Source: Anditalea andensis | Lineage (GTDB): Bacteria; Bacteroidota; Bacteroidia; Cytophagales; Cyclobacteriaceae | NCBI RefSeq assembly: GCF_000714815.1 | Contig: NZ_JMIH01000016.1 | Span: forward strand, 310,001-374,000 | Direction: 5' to 3' | Length of the DNA stretch: 64,000 nt | Shown here: positions 53,514 to 62,535 of the stretch, piece by piece | Layout: the number at the start of each line of letters is the position of its first letter | Position numbering within the stretch: position 1 is the first letter of the stretch | Position numbers and translations under genes: made by a program | The notes under the pieces: model-generated | Seen by the model: the letters and a program-made list of their open reading frames with translations, nothing else | Told to the model about the DNA's origin: nothing | The model's database searches: none

Positions 53514-54494
53514 TTATTTCATTTCTATCCTATTTCCTACCTCCTGATATTCCAATCCGGCTACAAGACTGAAAATTTGTAGCACGTCTTTAAGGTTTGA
53601 CCCCTTTTGTTTGAAAGTCACCCTTTGATTTTTATCAGCTGGATTCACGAAAACAAATTTGATATCATAGCGGCGTTCCAATGATCTGGCAATATCCCCG
53701 ACAGTTTCGTCCACAAAGATCAACCGACCTTCTTTCCATGCCAGTATATCATCCACCTCAATCTTTTGCTCCATAAATTCCTTTGCTTCTTTATCATACG
53801 CCAATTGATCTCCAGCCAATAATGTGCGGTAAGGAAGTGCTACTTTATCCCGGATGACGCTGACTTTACCTGTGGCCACCGTTACTGCTATATCTTTATC
53901 ATCTTTATAGGCTTTAATATCAAAAGAGGTCCCCAAAACTTTTATTACCAATGTCCCGCTGTGAACCAAGAATGGCTTTTCCTTATTCTCTTTTACTTCA
54001 AAAAATGCCTTCCCTTCCAGATAAACATCTCTGGTATCACCTTCGAATTTTTCTGAATAAGACAATTTGGATTCATCATTTAACCATATAGTAGAACTGT
54101 CAGGAAGCATAATTTTTATGCGTTCGCCTGTCAAAGTAGAAACTTCTACCATGGTTTGCGGATTGTAGAAGACGTTGTTGAATATAAAATAACCCATAAC
54201 TCCCATTACCAATACTGCCGCTACTGCTTTCCACCAATAGGCATATATCAACCTTGACTTAGGTTTAACCTGTGTTTTGATAAGAATCTTCTGATAAAGG
54301 CTGTCTACATTTTCCTTATCCATTCTCCCTAGAGGTTTTTGGTCCATTTGATGAACTGCATCCTCCTCCAGCGCCTGCTTCCACTCTTCTTGATATTTGC
54401 CATCTAGGAAAATATGCCTGATCTCTTCTATCTCCTCATCTGTACATTCATCATTGAGGTATTTTAAAAGAAGATTTTTAATTTTTATATCCAA
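53514..54494 (-). CDS. FecR-family anti-sigma factor
   Basis: An inner-membrane regulator with a short N-terminal cytoplasmic domain (LLLKYLNDECTDEEIEEI), one membrane helix (WWKAVAAVLVMGVMGYFIF) and a periplasmic FecR domain containing GERIKIMLPDSSTIWLNDESKLSYS, DVYLEGKAFFEVKENKEKPFLVHSGTL-like and VLGTSFDIKAY segments, then a C-terminal STN-like module (VGDIARSLERRYDIKFVF). I chose the TTG at 54494 (326 residues), because the open frame up to the ATG at 54635 adds 47 residues unlike any FecR. It binds an ECF sigma factor until the STN domain of the susC product signals. No sigma gene is next to it; the nearest lies at 40031-40618. Confidence 0.85.
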   Translation of the reverse strand: MDIKIKNLLLKYLNDECTDEEIEEIRHIFLDGKYQEEWKQALEEDAVHQMDQKPLGRMDKENVDSLYQKILIKTQVKPKSRLIYAYWWKAVAAVLVMGVMGYFIFNNVFYNPQTMVEVSTLTGERIKIMLPDSSTIWLNDESKLSYSEKFEGDTRDVYLEGKAFFEVKENKEKPFLVHSGTLVIKVLGTSFDIKAYKDDKDIAVTVATGKVSVIRDKVALPYRTLLAGDQLAYDKEAKEFMEQKIEVDDILAWKEGRLIFVDETVGDIARSLERRYDIKFVFVNPADKNQRVTFKQKGSNLKDVLQIFSLVAGLEYQEVGNRIEMK

Positions 54495-54635
54495 GGTTAT
54501 TGAGGTAAGTTTAGAAATAATACAATCAGTAAAACAAATACATTTACGCTGCTTTAAAATAAATTTATATAAAAGCGATCCACATCCAATACCATATTTA
54601 TAATTTAAAATCCAGGTAAAAAAAGCGCCGCCCAC

Positions 54636-55228
54636 TGTTGATTAATCAGTTTAGCTAGGTTAGAAATTGGCTATGCGGGCGGCATCTTTATGTCTTTTTT
54701 ACATCATATGGGTATTACACAGACTTACTATTCCAAAAGAGGGGCAATCAACTTTCCATCTATTGAATATGAACAGTAACAAATTTCTGTTTATTTATTT
54801 CCACCACAACTATCCCCCTATTCCCTATTGTCTACCCACCGTATTGCTGCAGCTTGAAAGTAATACAACCTGGAAGGAGCATACATTTACTCATGGTGGT
54901 TTTTTTTTTGATACTGCATTTTATTCTAATAAATTACACGTTGTTATTTACTTATGGTCTTTAGAAAATCTCATTATTATCATCAGTTAATCTGATACTC
55001 CTCCTATACCTAAAAAATGATATCTATATATTAGAATATATTATATCGTCTTTTTACCTATAAAACATTCTCTTCTATCAAAAATTAACAGTAATAAACA
55101 TTGTTTTAAAATAAAAATTTTAATAGATAATATACTAATTTGCAAATAAACATCATAATATATAATTTTATAAAGTATAAAATATTTTCTATAAGACAAA
55201 ATTATTTTTTTTTAAATAAAAATCACAT
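54636..55228. other. Long AT-rich intergenic region
   Basis: No gene is supported. An open frame at 54667-54990 reads like random AT-rich sequence. A long-range inverted repeat GCCGCCC (54627-54633) / GGGCGGC (54677-54683) stands out as GC-rich in AT-rich DNA, just upstream of fecR. The region must hold the promoter of the fecR operon, but no convincing consensus was found, as expected if an ECF sigma factor reads it. Confidence 0.45.
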
Positions 55229-55266
55229 AAAAAAGCCCAACCTCTAATTTGAGATTGGGCTTTTTT
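55229..55266. terminator. Bidirectional terminator after the pectin-locus lyase gene
   Basis: The stem AAAAAAGCCCAA / TTGGGCTTTTTT with inner pairs CTC / GAG has A and T runs on both sides. It ends the minus-strand carbohydrate operon, 45 bases after the lyase stop. Confidence 0.88.
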
Positions 55267-55311
55267 AAAACCATATTGATTGATAAAAGCAATTGATTTG
55301 ATATTGGATGT

Positions 55312-56880
55312 TTAACTTATCGTATCTACATTGTTGCCCAGATTACGGTAATTGATGTTTTCACGTGGGTTTGTTCCATTAAGATATTCTTCCACATTCG
55401 TATAGCCATCGCCGTCAGCATCCATAGCGCCATCGGATGGATCATTGGGATCAAGGTTATATTTGATTTCCCATTCATCTGGCATACCATCCCCATCAGT
55501 ATCCACCGGTACCTGCTCAGGATCATAGGTCAGGTTTGGATATCCGCCCACTTCTTCTATGTTGTTGACAATACCGGTTTCAGTCATAGTCTTTCCTGTT
55601 CGCACCATTTCGGTCACACGGATGTCCACTGCATCACGTTTGGGCAAAGTAGCCCCTGCCTTATTGAGCACGGCTTCAAAAGCATCATAGGCAGATTGGT
55701 GTGGGGACACCGGCCAACCTTCGAAGGGCGTATTGACACGGGCTGCATCCTGCTCTTCTGTTCCAATAGGAATCATAGCATCTTTTGTATCTTTAATTCT
55801 CATACCGGCCCAGTTGTTATTGTTCAACGTTTCATTGCCATCCATGATATTGCCGGCCACGTACCATTTTCCCGGACGATCTTGCTCTTTAGGGTACCAG
55901 TCACCTTCCTTCCATGCATTGCCCGGAGAGTACATACTGCGTTGTTCTATGCGTGCAAAGACAGCTCGCATGTTTTCATTGGTAGCTGGTCCCGGTTTGA
56001 AATAATTATTGATAAGATTGACCATAGAGGTTTCATCTCCACCATCAATGGTACGATGTTGCCAGTTGAAAATAACATTGTACCTAAAATCAAAAGGACC
56101 AGACATGCCTATCGATGGATTCCTGGCGGTGTTGGAAGCAAATAAGTTGTGGTGGAAGGTAGAAGGATTTCCACCCCATGTTGCACCAAACGCATGTCCT
56201 TTAGCATCTAGTGCTTCACTGGAAATTGTCCATTGAATCGTAATAAACTCAGCTGGATCTTTTATTCGGGTGCTGCCATCGAAGGATGGTCGCATATGTC
56301 GGTAAAGGGAAATGTTTTCGTCCATCCCCCAACTGGTGGAACAGTGGTCAATGATCACATGGTGGTGGGGATTTCCGCCAATATTATCATCCCCCTGGCC
56401 TCCGATAGGAATGCCCCGACGAACACGCAGGTGTCGGACAATGACATTATGGGTGTTAATATTTAACGTACCGGCGATACAAATCCCATCACCTGGAGCT
56501 GATTGACCTGCAATGGTGATGTTGGGATGGTTGATATCAAGATCATCATTAATCTTTAAAGTGCCTGCAACACGAAATATCACAATGCGCGGTCCTTCCT
56601 CCTCTATGGCTTCACGCAAGCTACCAGGGCCACTATCATTGAGGTTGGTGACGGCAATCACTTTGCCCCCACGACCTCCTGAAGTAAACATACCGCCACC
56701 CCATGCACCGGGGAAGGCAGGGATCACCGCTTCGGGAAGTCTTGGGGGATGCGGAGGAACCTGTCCTAACTCAGGGCTTCCCACTTCAGAACTGACGCTT
56801 TGCGCCTGCAAGTCATTCAAAGGATACAAAAAAGTAAGTAAAATAAAACTCGTAATAATCATTCGATATGATCTTTTCAT
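55312..56880 (-). CDS. Pectate lyase-like polysaccharide lyase (PL1-type)
   Basis: A 522-residue secreted protein with a signal peptide ending near LQAQS. The parallel beta-helix core (about 55-420) has AFPGAWGGGMFTSGGRGGKVIAV-like start, the GSLREAIEEEGPRIVIFRVAGTL segment, IDHCSTSWGMDENIS near 175 and NLFASNTARNPSIG, all typical of PL1-type pectate lyases that cleave polygalacturonate by beta-elimination. The C-terminus (about 460-510) contains two aspartate-rich repeats, DTDGDGMPDEWE and DADGDGYTNVEEY, like calcium-binding thrombospondin type-3/EF-hand modules. It is the last gene of the carbohydrate operon. Confidence 0.88.
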   Translation of the reverse strand: MKRSYRMIITSFILLTFLYPLNDLQAQSVSSEVGSPELGQVPPHPPRLPEAVIPAFPGAWGGGMFTSGGRGGKVIAVTNLNDSGPGSLREAIEEEGPRIVIFRVAGTLKINDDLDINHPNITIAGQSAPGDGICIAGTLNINTHNVIVRHLRVRRGIPIGGQGDDNIGGNPHHHVIIDHCSTSWGMDENISLYRHMRPSFDGSTRIKDPAEFITIQWTISSEALDAKGHAFGATWGGNPSTFHHNLFASNTARNPSIGMSGPFDFRYNVIFNWQHRTIDGGDETSMVNLINNYFKPGPATNENMRAVFARIEQRSMYSPGNAWKEGDWYPKEQDRPGKWYVAGNIMDGNETLNNNNWAGMRIKDTKDAMIPIGTEEQDAARVNTPFEGWPVSPHQSAYDAFEAVLNKAGATLPKRDAVDIRVTEMVRTGKTMTETGIVNNIEEVGGYPNLTYDPEQVPVDTDGDGMPDEWEIKYNLDPNDPSDGAMDADGDGYTNVEEYLNGTNPRENINYRNLGNNVDTIS

Positions 56881-56924
56881 TATTCTGGTTTTTAATATAT
56901 GTTATGCTTTAATCGAAATTAATT

Positions 56925-57935
56925 TTAAAAAGATACCACTGCTTTGATCACCTGGTTTTCCGGTAATAACCAATTATCAAAACTGCCAATCATTTCACCA
57001 AAATTAGCCTGATGGGTGATATAGGCATCTGTAGGGAATTTTTTAGCAGCCAATAGTTTAATTACTTCATCAAAATCTTCTCTTGTAGCATTTCTACTGC
57101 ATAGAATCGACGATTCTTTCGCATGAATGGCAGGGTGGCTGAAGACCAATTCTCCTTTTGATAGGCCCACCAGTACATAGCGCCCCCCGTGTGACATATA
57201 ATCAGGGCCTTTTTCCAAGGCTATTTTACTTCCTGTGGCATCAAATACCACCTGGCATAGTTCCTTATCGGATTGATCAGACACCAACTCTTTGGCATTT
57301 GGTCCTGCTAATATTGTTGCTGCCACGCCAATTTTTTCCTTGGCAAATTCCAGTCTTTTTGCATTGGTATCCAAAGCCAAAACTTTGGCTCCCTGGATTT
57401 TTGCCATTACCATAATAGCCAGCCCGATTGGGCCACAGCCCATCACTAAAACGGTTTCATCTTTTTGCACATTTGCTCTTCTTATGGCATGTTTAGCAAT
57501 TGCCAAAGGTTCCACAATGACCATCTCCTCCAAAGACAATTCAGGGGTAGCTATTAGAGCGGATTCCGGCACCGAGATTTTCTCTTGCATACCGCCATCA
57601 ACATGTACCCCCATGACTTGCATGGAGGTGCAACAATTCGTCTGTCCATTTCTACAGGCTATACATTTTCCGCAGTGGAGATATGGAATTAGAATCACCT
57701 TTTCCCCTATAGAAAACTTACCATTTAAAGTCCCTTCTGCGATAGTGGCTGCCAACTCATGCCCAAGGATACGGGGATAGGTAAAGTAGGCCTGATTACC
57801 CAAATAAGCATGTATATCAGTGCCACAAATACCCACTTTTTTTATGTCTAACAATACCTGCCCTTCATTAGCAACAGGCATGTTTTTTTCTTTTAATAAA
57901 AACTGTCCAGGGGTCTCACAGACTATATATTTCAT
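56925..57935 (-). CDS. Zinc-dependent alcohol/polyol dehydrogenase
   Basis: A 336-residue cytoplasmic MDR-family dehydrogenase. Catalytic zinc ligands are in GICGTDIHAYLG (Cys37) and GHELAA (His58-Glu59). The structural zinc cysteines are in CGKCIACRNGQTNCC near 88-102, and the Rossmann motif VMGCGPIGLAIMVMA lies near 163. The sequence is closest in feel to L-galactonate/L-idonate/sorbitol dehydrogenases. Within a pectin operon it may oxidise a sugar acid or rhamnose-derived polyol released by the neighbouring enzymes, though the substrate is not determined. It lies 44 bases upstream of the lyase gene. Confidence 0.88.
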   Translation of the reverse strand: MKYIVCETPGQFLLKEKNMPVANEGQVLLDIKKVGICGTDIHAYLGNQAYFTYPRILGHELAATIAEGTLNGKFSIGEKVILIPYLHCGKCIACRNGQTNCCTSMQVMGVHVDGGMQEKISVPESALIATPELSLEEMVIVEPLAIAKHAIRRANVQKDETVLVMGCGPIGLAIMVMAKIQGAKVLALDTNAKRLEFAKEKIGVAATILAGPNAKELVSDQSDKELCQVVFDATGSKIALEKGPDYMSHGGRYVLVGLSKGELVFSHPAIHAKESSILCSRNATREDFDEVIKLLAAKKFPTDAYITHQANFGEMIGSFDNWLLPENQVIKAVVSF

Positions 57936-58100
57936 ATTTTAATATTTTTTGAAAGCCATATGGAATCTAGCAGGTAAGCTAATCATCCTAGTAGGCGAGG
58001 AATTCTTCATGCTCGATCTTGGCATCTTTTAGGTATAAATCGCTTTGCTGTAAAATTAATACCGACATGATGGTAGATCGAGCCAATCTATTTCGTTTCT

Positions 58101-60890
58101 CTAAAGGGTAGGAAAAGAAAAGGAATACTTCCCTGACATTAACTTGAGTTTTACTTTGCCGGTCTTACTGCTTTGAATATCCGCTATTTGATTTGACTTT
58201 TCTAATCTCTTTTTATAATTAGAAATGGATTTGACATCTTTAGCGGGTATAAAAACTTCAGCGGTAGCATTTGCCGGTACCGTTATATCCCATTGGATTT
58301 CAGTTCCGTTTTTAATCCAATGGGAAGAAATTTTGCCATATATGGATTCATGGGAAGCTTTAACAAAATCCAGCTGATCTATAAAACTCGGATCCATTAG
58401 GATGTTTTTAAAACCCGGGTTAGCAGGGTCGGCTTTGATTCCTGCCAAATTTTCATAATACCATACGATCAAATCACCGAGCAGCATCACATGGTTTTGT
58501 GAATTCATAGAGGGGTTTGCCACATTGCCATGCCAGAGTTCCCATATGGTAGTGGCTCCGTTTTCCAGCATATATCCCCAGCTGGGATAAGTGCGGTTGG
58601 TAGCTATCCTGAAGGCAAGGTCCGCACGGCCATTTTGGGTCAGTGTCCTCATCAACCATTGTGTTCCTATTACGCCGGTACTGAGATGGCCCTTATTTTC
58701 TACCTCGATGGTTTCTACCAAGCTATTGAAAACTTTTTGTTTATGGTTTTCATTGACCAATCCAAATGCAAGGGCCAGTAGGTTATCGGTCATCTTATTG
58801 TCCCCATAGTAGCCCATTTTATTGTAAAAAGTATCATTAAACGCAGCTTTAATATGGGTGCCCAGTGCCCGGTATTCCGGAATGTCCGGCTCCCTGCCAA
58901 TCCTTGAAGCAAAGTCGGCCATCAGGTCCATAAAATAATAATGATAAGCTGTAGAGATTAATTTACTTGGATTTTTTACATCGGCATTTTGTCCTGTGGC
59001 CGCTTCTATCGTCGGAGGGGGTACGCACCAATCACCATAGCTATCTTTAGTAAGGATATAATTTTCATCCATGTAATTGATCCTCATGTATTCAAGCCAT
59101 TTTTTCATGGCCTGGTAATTGTCCTCAATCACCTGGACATCGCCAGTCTGCTGATAGAGCATATCCACGATCATTAGCATCGTGCCGGGCCAGGTCATAT
59201 TATCACTATAATATCTCCAAAAAGCCGGCGCTACATCAGGAATACTTCCATCTGCTCGCTGCGAATAACGGATATCATCTATCCATTTGGTATAAAGACG
59301 TGCATTATCAAACATAAAATTTTCACCCAGCGCACCGGTAGACCTATCGCCCAGCCATGGTTGGCGCTCGTTCCGCTGGGGACAATCCACTGGCATCCCT
59401 TTATAGTTTCCTGCAATGCCCCACCAGGAGTTTTGGTAAATTTGATTGATGGTAGGGTCAGAAGTCTCAAAACTTCCAACAGTTTTGATGTCATCATAGA
59501 CCATTTTACCAGTAAAATCCGTTACTGAAGGTGTACCCGGATACCCCGTGATTTCTACATACCTAAAACCATGATAGACGAATTTAGGCTCCCAGTCTTC
59601 CTCTTCGCCTCCCTTTAAAGTATATATATCGGTAACTTTGGCATCGCGCAGGTTTCGGACAAAAAGCTCACCATCCTCTTTCAAGGATTCTGCAAAACGT
59701 AATGTTACTTTTTGCCCCTGATTTCCCCTTACTTTCATGTGTAACCAGCCCACCATGTTTTGCCCCATATCCAGGATATACCGATCCTGTTCCAGTTTGG
59801 ATATGCCGATAGGTTTTAATTCGCCCATGATTTTCATATTGGGCGTCATCTGGGCTTCAAATGTCCCTTCAGGCTCTTGTACATAAGATGCTTTTAGCCA
59901 GCCATCGGTATCAAACCCAGGTAGATTCCATCCCGGCATTTCCTTTCGGGCATCATATTCCTCCCCATCATATTCGTTGTTGGTACGGATCGGACCATCA
60001 GCTGTAAAATCCCAGGATTCATCCGTTCTAATTACTACTTTGGAGCCATCGAGGTATTCTATATGCAGTTGAAGCGCCATTTTTGGAAAACCAAAAGTTT
60101 TAATTTTATAAGGCTTGTAATCTTGCCGCATCGTGAAAAACCGGCCATTACCCAGAATTACACCTATAGCATTCTCTCCTTGCCGGAGCTGATCACTTAC
60201 ATCAAAGACATTTATTTTTACATTGTGATTATAATCTGTTGGAACAGGGGCCAAAACCTGATCGCCTATCTTTTCTCCATTGATATAAAGTTCATAAAGA
60301 CCTAATCCCATTAAATGGACTTTGGCCTGTTTGATCTCTTTATTGGCATTAAATTCTTTTCTGAAATACCTTGCAGATAATCTTGAAAAAGTACTTACCT
60401 CATCCCAGTCAAAAGCCCGGTCCATTCCAATCCATCGGGTAGATTTCCAATCATTGTAATACATGATGCCCATACTCCAATGGGAGGGTTCGCTCCAGTT
60501 GCTCTCACCGCTTGAAGTCCAAACCCTGACTTTCCAATAAGCCTCCATGCGGTTTTGTAATGGTTTTCCATCATATTTAACATGAATGGATGTCTCTTCT
60601 TCGACCTTACCGGAATTCCATAGGTCTCCTTCGTTTTGGGCCAAAATCTCAAGGCTTGAAGCTACCAAGACTTGATAAGCCGTCTGCTTTATTCCTGCTG
60701 CATCACCCTGCAGCTGCCAACTTAACCGAGGACGAAGCACATCTATGCCTTCAGGATTGGTAAGCATTTCCACCTTTAAATTGCTTAAATCCACCGCTTC
60801 CCCTTCAGTCCCTTGTTCGAAGGGGAAATTTACCGAAGCAAAATAACCCAAAACAAACAGTATAAAAATAAATGATTTGGATATGGTCAT
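58101..60890 (-). CDS. GH78 alpha-L-rhamnosidase
   Basis: A 929-residue exported glycosidase that releases terminal alpha-L-rhamnose. A signal peptide covers about residues 1-24. N-terminal beta-sandwich domains follow (Bac_rhamnosid_N-type LGLYELYINGEKIGDQVLAP near 200), then the (alpha/alpha)6 barrel with the diagnostic VDCPQRNERQPWLGDRS near residue 497, whose Glu is the expected general acid. TIWELWHGN near 790 is the second conserved active-site segment. The gene sits in an operon with GH105 and a pectate lyase, which points to rhamnogalacturonan as substrate. It follows the MGH1-like gene by 71 bases. Confidence 0.95.
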   Translation of the reverse strand: MTISKSFIFILFVLGYFASVNFPFEQGTEGEAVDLSNLKVEMLTNPEGIDVLRPRLSWQLQGDAAGIKQTAYQVLVASSLEILAQNEGDLWNSGKVEEETSIHVKYDGKPLQNRMEAYWKVRVWTSSGESNWSEPSHWSMGIMYYNDWKSTRWIGMDRAFDWDEVSTFSRLSARYFRKEFNANKEIKQAKVHLMGLGLYELYINGEKIGDQVLAPVPTDYNHNVKINVFDVSDQLRQGENAIGVILGNGRFFTMRQDYKPYKIKTFGFPKMALQLHIEYLDGSKVVIRTDESWDFTADGPIRTNNEYDGEEYDARKEMPGWNLPGFDTDGWLKASYVQEPEGTFEAQMTPNMKIMGELKPIGISKLEQDRYILDMGQNMVGWLHMKVRGNQGQKVTLRFAESLKEDGELFVRNLRDAKVTDIYTLKGGEEEDWEPKFVYHGFRYVEITGYPGTPSVTDFTGKMVYDDIKTVGSFETSDPTINQIYQNSWWGIAGNYKGMPVDCPQRNERQPWLGDRSTGALGENFMFDNARLYTKWIDDIRYSQRADGSIPDVAPAFWRYYSDNMTWPGTMLMIVDMLYQQTGDVQVIEDNYQAMKKWLEYMRINYMDENYILTKDSYGDWCVPPPTIEAATGQNADVKNPSKLISTAYHYYFMDLMADFASRIGREPDIPEYRALGTHIKAAFNDTFYNKMGYYGDNKMTDNLLALAFGLVNENHKQKVFNSLVETIEVENKGHLSTGVIGTQWLMRTLTQNGRADLAFRIATNRTYPSWGYMLENGATTIWELWHGNVANPSMNSQNHVMLLGDLIVWYYENLAGIKADPANPGFKNILMDPSFIDQLDFVKASHESIYGKISSHWIKNGTEIQWDITVPANATAEVFIPAKDVKSISNYKKRLEKSNQIADIQSSKTGKVKLKLMSGKYSFSFPTL

Positions 60891-60961
60891 ATTGGATTGG
60901 GTTCTGATTATAGATGAGCAGCGCTCATATGGTGTTATTAAGCTTTAGATTACTTTTCCTA

Positions 60962-62524
60962 TTAGAGCTCGGCGGTCAACTTTCCCAAAGTGCTGGAATT
61001 GGCTACCGGCTCTCCATTGACCAAAATGCTTAAGCCTTGGCCTTTGTCATATTTTTCCCCGTTCTTATCCCATATTATGGTCAGGATATTGCCCTTATAA
61101 GAGACATTATCGAGGCAAAAATAATCCCATTGCCCCTCGGGCAATAGGGGATTGATGGTTATGCTATTATCATCACTTGGTCGTAAACCGACCAATCCGG
61201 TGATCACTAAGTCGTTGAAAGTCGAATGGTTATAATACCGGCTTCTTTCCTGATCTCCTTTAAGCCAAAAACCGGTTTCTTCATCCAGGTATTCCCCTAT
61301 ATAAGGTCTCCCCCTATAGTATTGAGACTCCACATAAAGATTCATCAGCTTAAAATAATCGGCTTTTGTGACCATATTTTGATTATAATCGTTGAGCACA
61401 TTGGCTAAACCCGTCATGGTCTGTGAAGTTGCATATGGCCATATGGCCCCATCCCATTCACAGCTACAGCACCCATGTGTACGAAAGTCAGGATGCCTGC
61501 ACTCGGCAGTAGTAAGACCAAAAGGAGCCAAAAAACCTTCACTATCTGTCACCTGGTCCCAAGCGGCATGATAAGGATTGGTATCTTTGGGCAAATTGAA
61601 ATACCATGGCGTAAAACCTATCGCTTCTCTGGCCTCGGCAAATTCTCCGGTTTCTTTAACCGTTTCAAAAAATAGGCGTTCGGCATTCCAAAGGTTATCA
61701 TGGATCAATTGTTTTAGCGTATCGGCTTTTGCCATAAAGTACTTTTGGTTTTCTACATCACCCTTTAAAGCAGCCATTTTGGAGAGCGCCTTAGCATTTC
61801 CGTACATATAGCTGTTGATAGAAGGCCTTTTGTTCTTTTCACGTCTGCCCCCGCTTATAGATTCTTCCATAGCATCCTGTACATCAAATTGCCAGAATAA
61901 ACCACTAGCAAGTCGGCGGTCATTTTCCCAATCTTTAAATTCCCGTACCAGATCCGGATACAGGTCCAATAGAAAGGCTTCATCATTGTCCACTAAATAT
62001 TTATTGTATAGGGCATCGGCTGTCCAACTGCTGAAAGTCCTCAATTTTTTCATAGGCTTTCCATCATTGCCCCTAAACCATACCTGTACATTTTGGTTGA
62101 TATATTTCCTGTCATGCAGCCATCTGGATTCGTAAATATGATGGCCCAACGCACTACTGATCATATTGAACTCATCGGCATAAGGTCTATCGACCAGAAA
62201 TTCGGTCATTACATAGCCCTTAGGGGTATCCTTTATGTGTTTTCTTAAAGTCCACCAGCGGTAATAATATATTTCTTCAAAATTTTTCTGCGGGCTTTCA
62301 AACAAAGGGATGTTATTTTCCATCCATTCCCATGATTGTTCGTTGGAAATGGCCTGGACTTTATTTTCATCTTCCATATTGTTGAAATAGTCCACATGAT
62401 GCTTGAAATCTACCTTTTTTAGCACCGCAGGCCCGATTTCGGTACTGCCGTTATCCATCTGGCAACTGGCCGTCACCAGCAATAAGAGCAGCATTAAGGG
62501 CACGTTATGTTTATTCATAATCAA
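60962..62524 (-). CDS. MGH1-like (alpha/alpha)6-barrel glycoside hydrolase lipoprotein
   Basis: A 520-residue lipoprotein (lipobox LLVTASC, near Cys21) whose helical-barrel features resemble the MGH1-like/trehalase-type clan: YYYRWWTLRKHIKDTP near 88, WFDVQDAMEESISGGRR-like segment near 213-228, and CSCEWDGAIWPYATSQTM near 350. The C-terminal part carries a small beta-domain (SITINPLLPEGQWDYFCLDNVSY). Exact specificity is unknown; the neighbours suggest a pectin side-chain sugar. It starts 12 bases after the GH105 gene ends. The second methionine codon (62518) is an equally good start. Confidence 0.8.
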   Translation of the reverse strand: MIMNKHNVPLMLLLLLVTASCQMDNGSTEIGPAVLKKVDFKHHVDYFNNMEDENKVQAISNEQSWEWMENNIPLFESPQKNFEEIYYYRWWTLRKHIKDTPKGYVMTEFLVDRPYADEFNMISSALGHHIYESRWLHDRKYINQNVQVWFRGNDGKPMKKLRTFSSWTADALYNKYLVDNDEAFLLDLYPDLVREFKDWENDRRLASGLFWQFDVQDAMEESISGGRREKNKRPSINSYMYGNAKALSKMAALKGDVENQKYFMAKADTLKQLIHDNLWNAERLFFETVKETGEFAEAREAIGFTPWYFNLPKDTNPYHAAWDQVTDSEGFLAPFGLTTAECRHPDFRTHGCCSCEWDGAIWPYATSQTMTGLANVLNDYNQNMVTKADYFKLMNLYVESQYYRGRPYIGEYLDEETGFWLKGDQERSRYYNHSTFNDLVITGLVGLRPSDDNSITINPLLPEGQWDYFCLDNVSYKGNILTIIWDKNGEKYDKGQGLSILVNGEPVANSSTLGKLTAEL

Positions 62525-62535
62525 TATTAACTTAA

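Noticed and set aside
54495-54635. 47-residue N-terminal extension of FecR
   Set aside because: The cysteine-rich and hydrophobic residues do not resemble a FecR N-terminus. The TTG at 54494 restores the usual start, although the true start is not proven.
54627-54683. GCCGCCC/GGGCGGC inverted repeat considered as a terminator or small RNA
   Set aside because: The arms are 43 bases apart with no T-run directly after; too weak to call as a feature beyond noting it.
54667-54990. Open frame of 107 codons on the plus strand
   Set aside because: Composition looks like translated AT-rich intergenic DNA, with no signal peptide, domain or ribosome-binding site, and it opposes the fecR upstream region.
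55696-56145. Open frame of 149 codons antisense to the pectate lyase
   Set aside because: It is the complement of a well-supported gene; long antisense frames arise here because of the codon composition of the beta-helix protein.
57292-57780. Open frame of 162 codons antisense to the zinc dehydrogenase
   Set aside because: It is the shadow of a clear dehydrogenase with intact zinc motifs, and has no features of its own.
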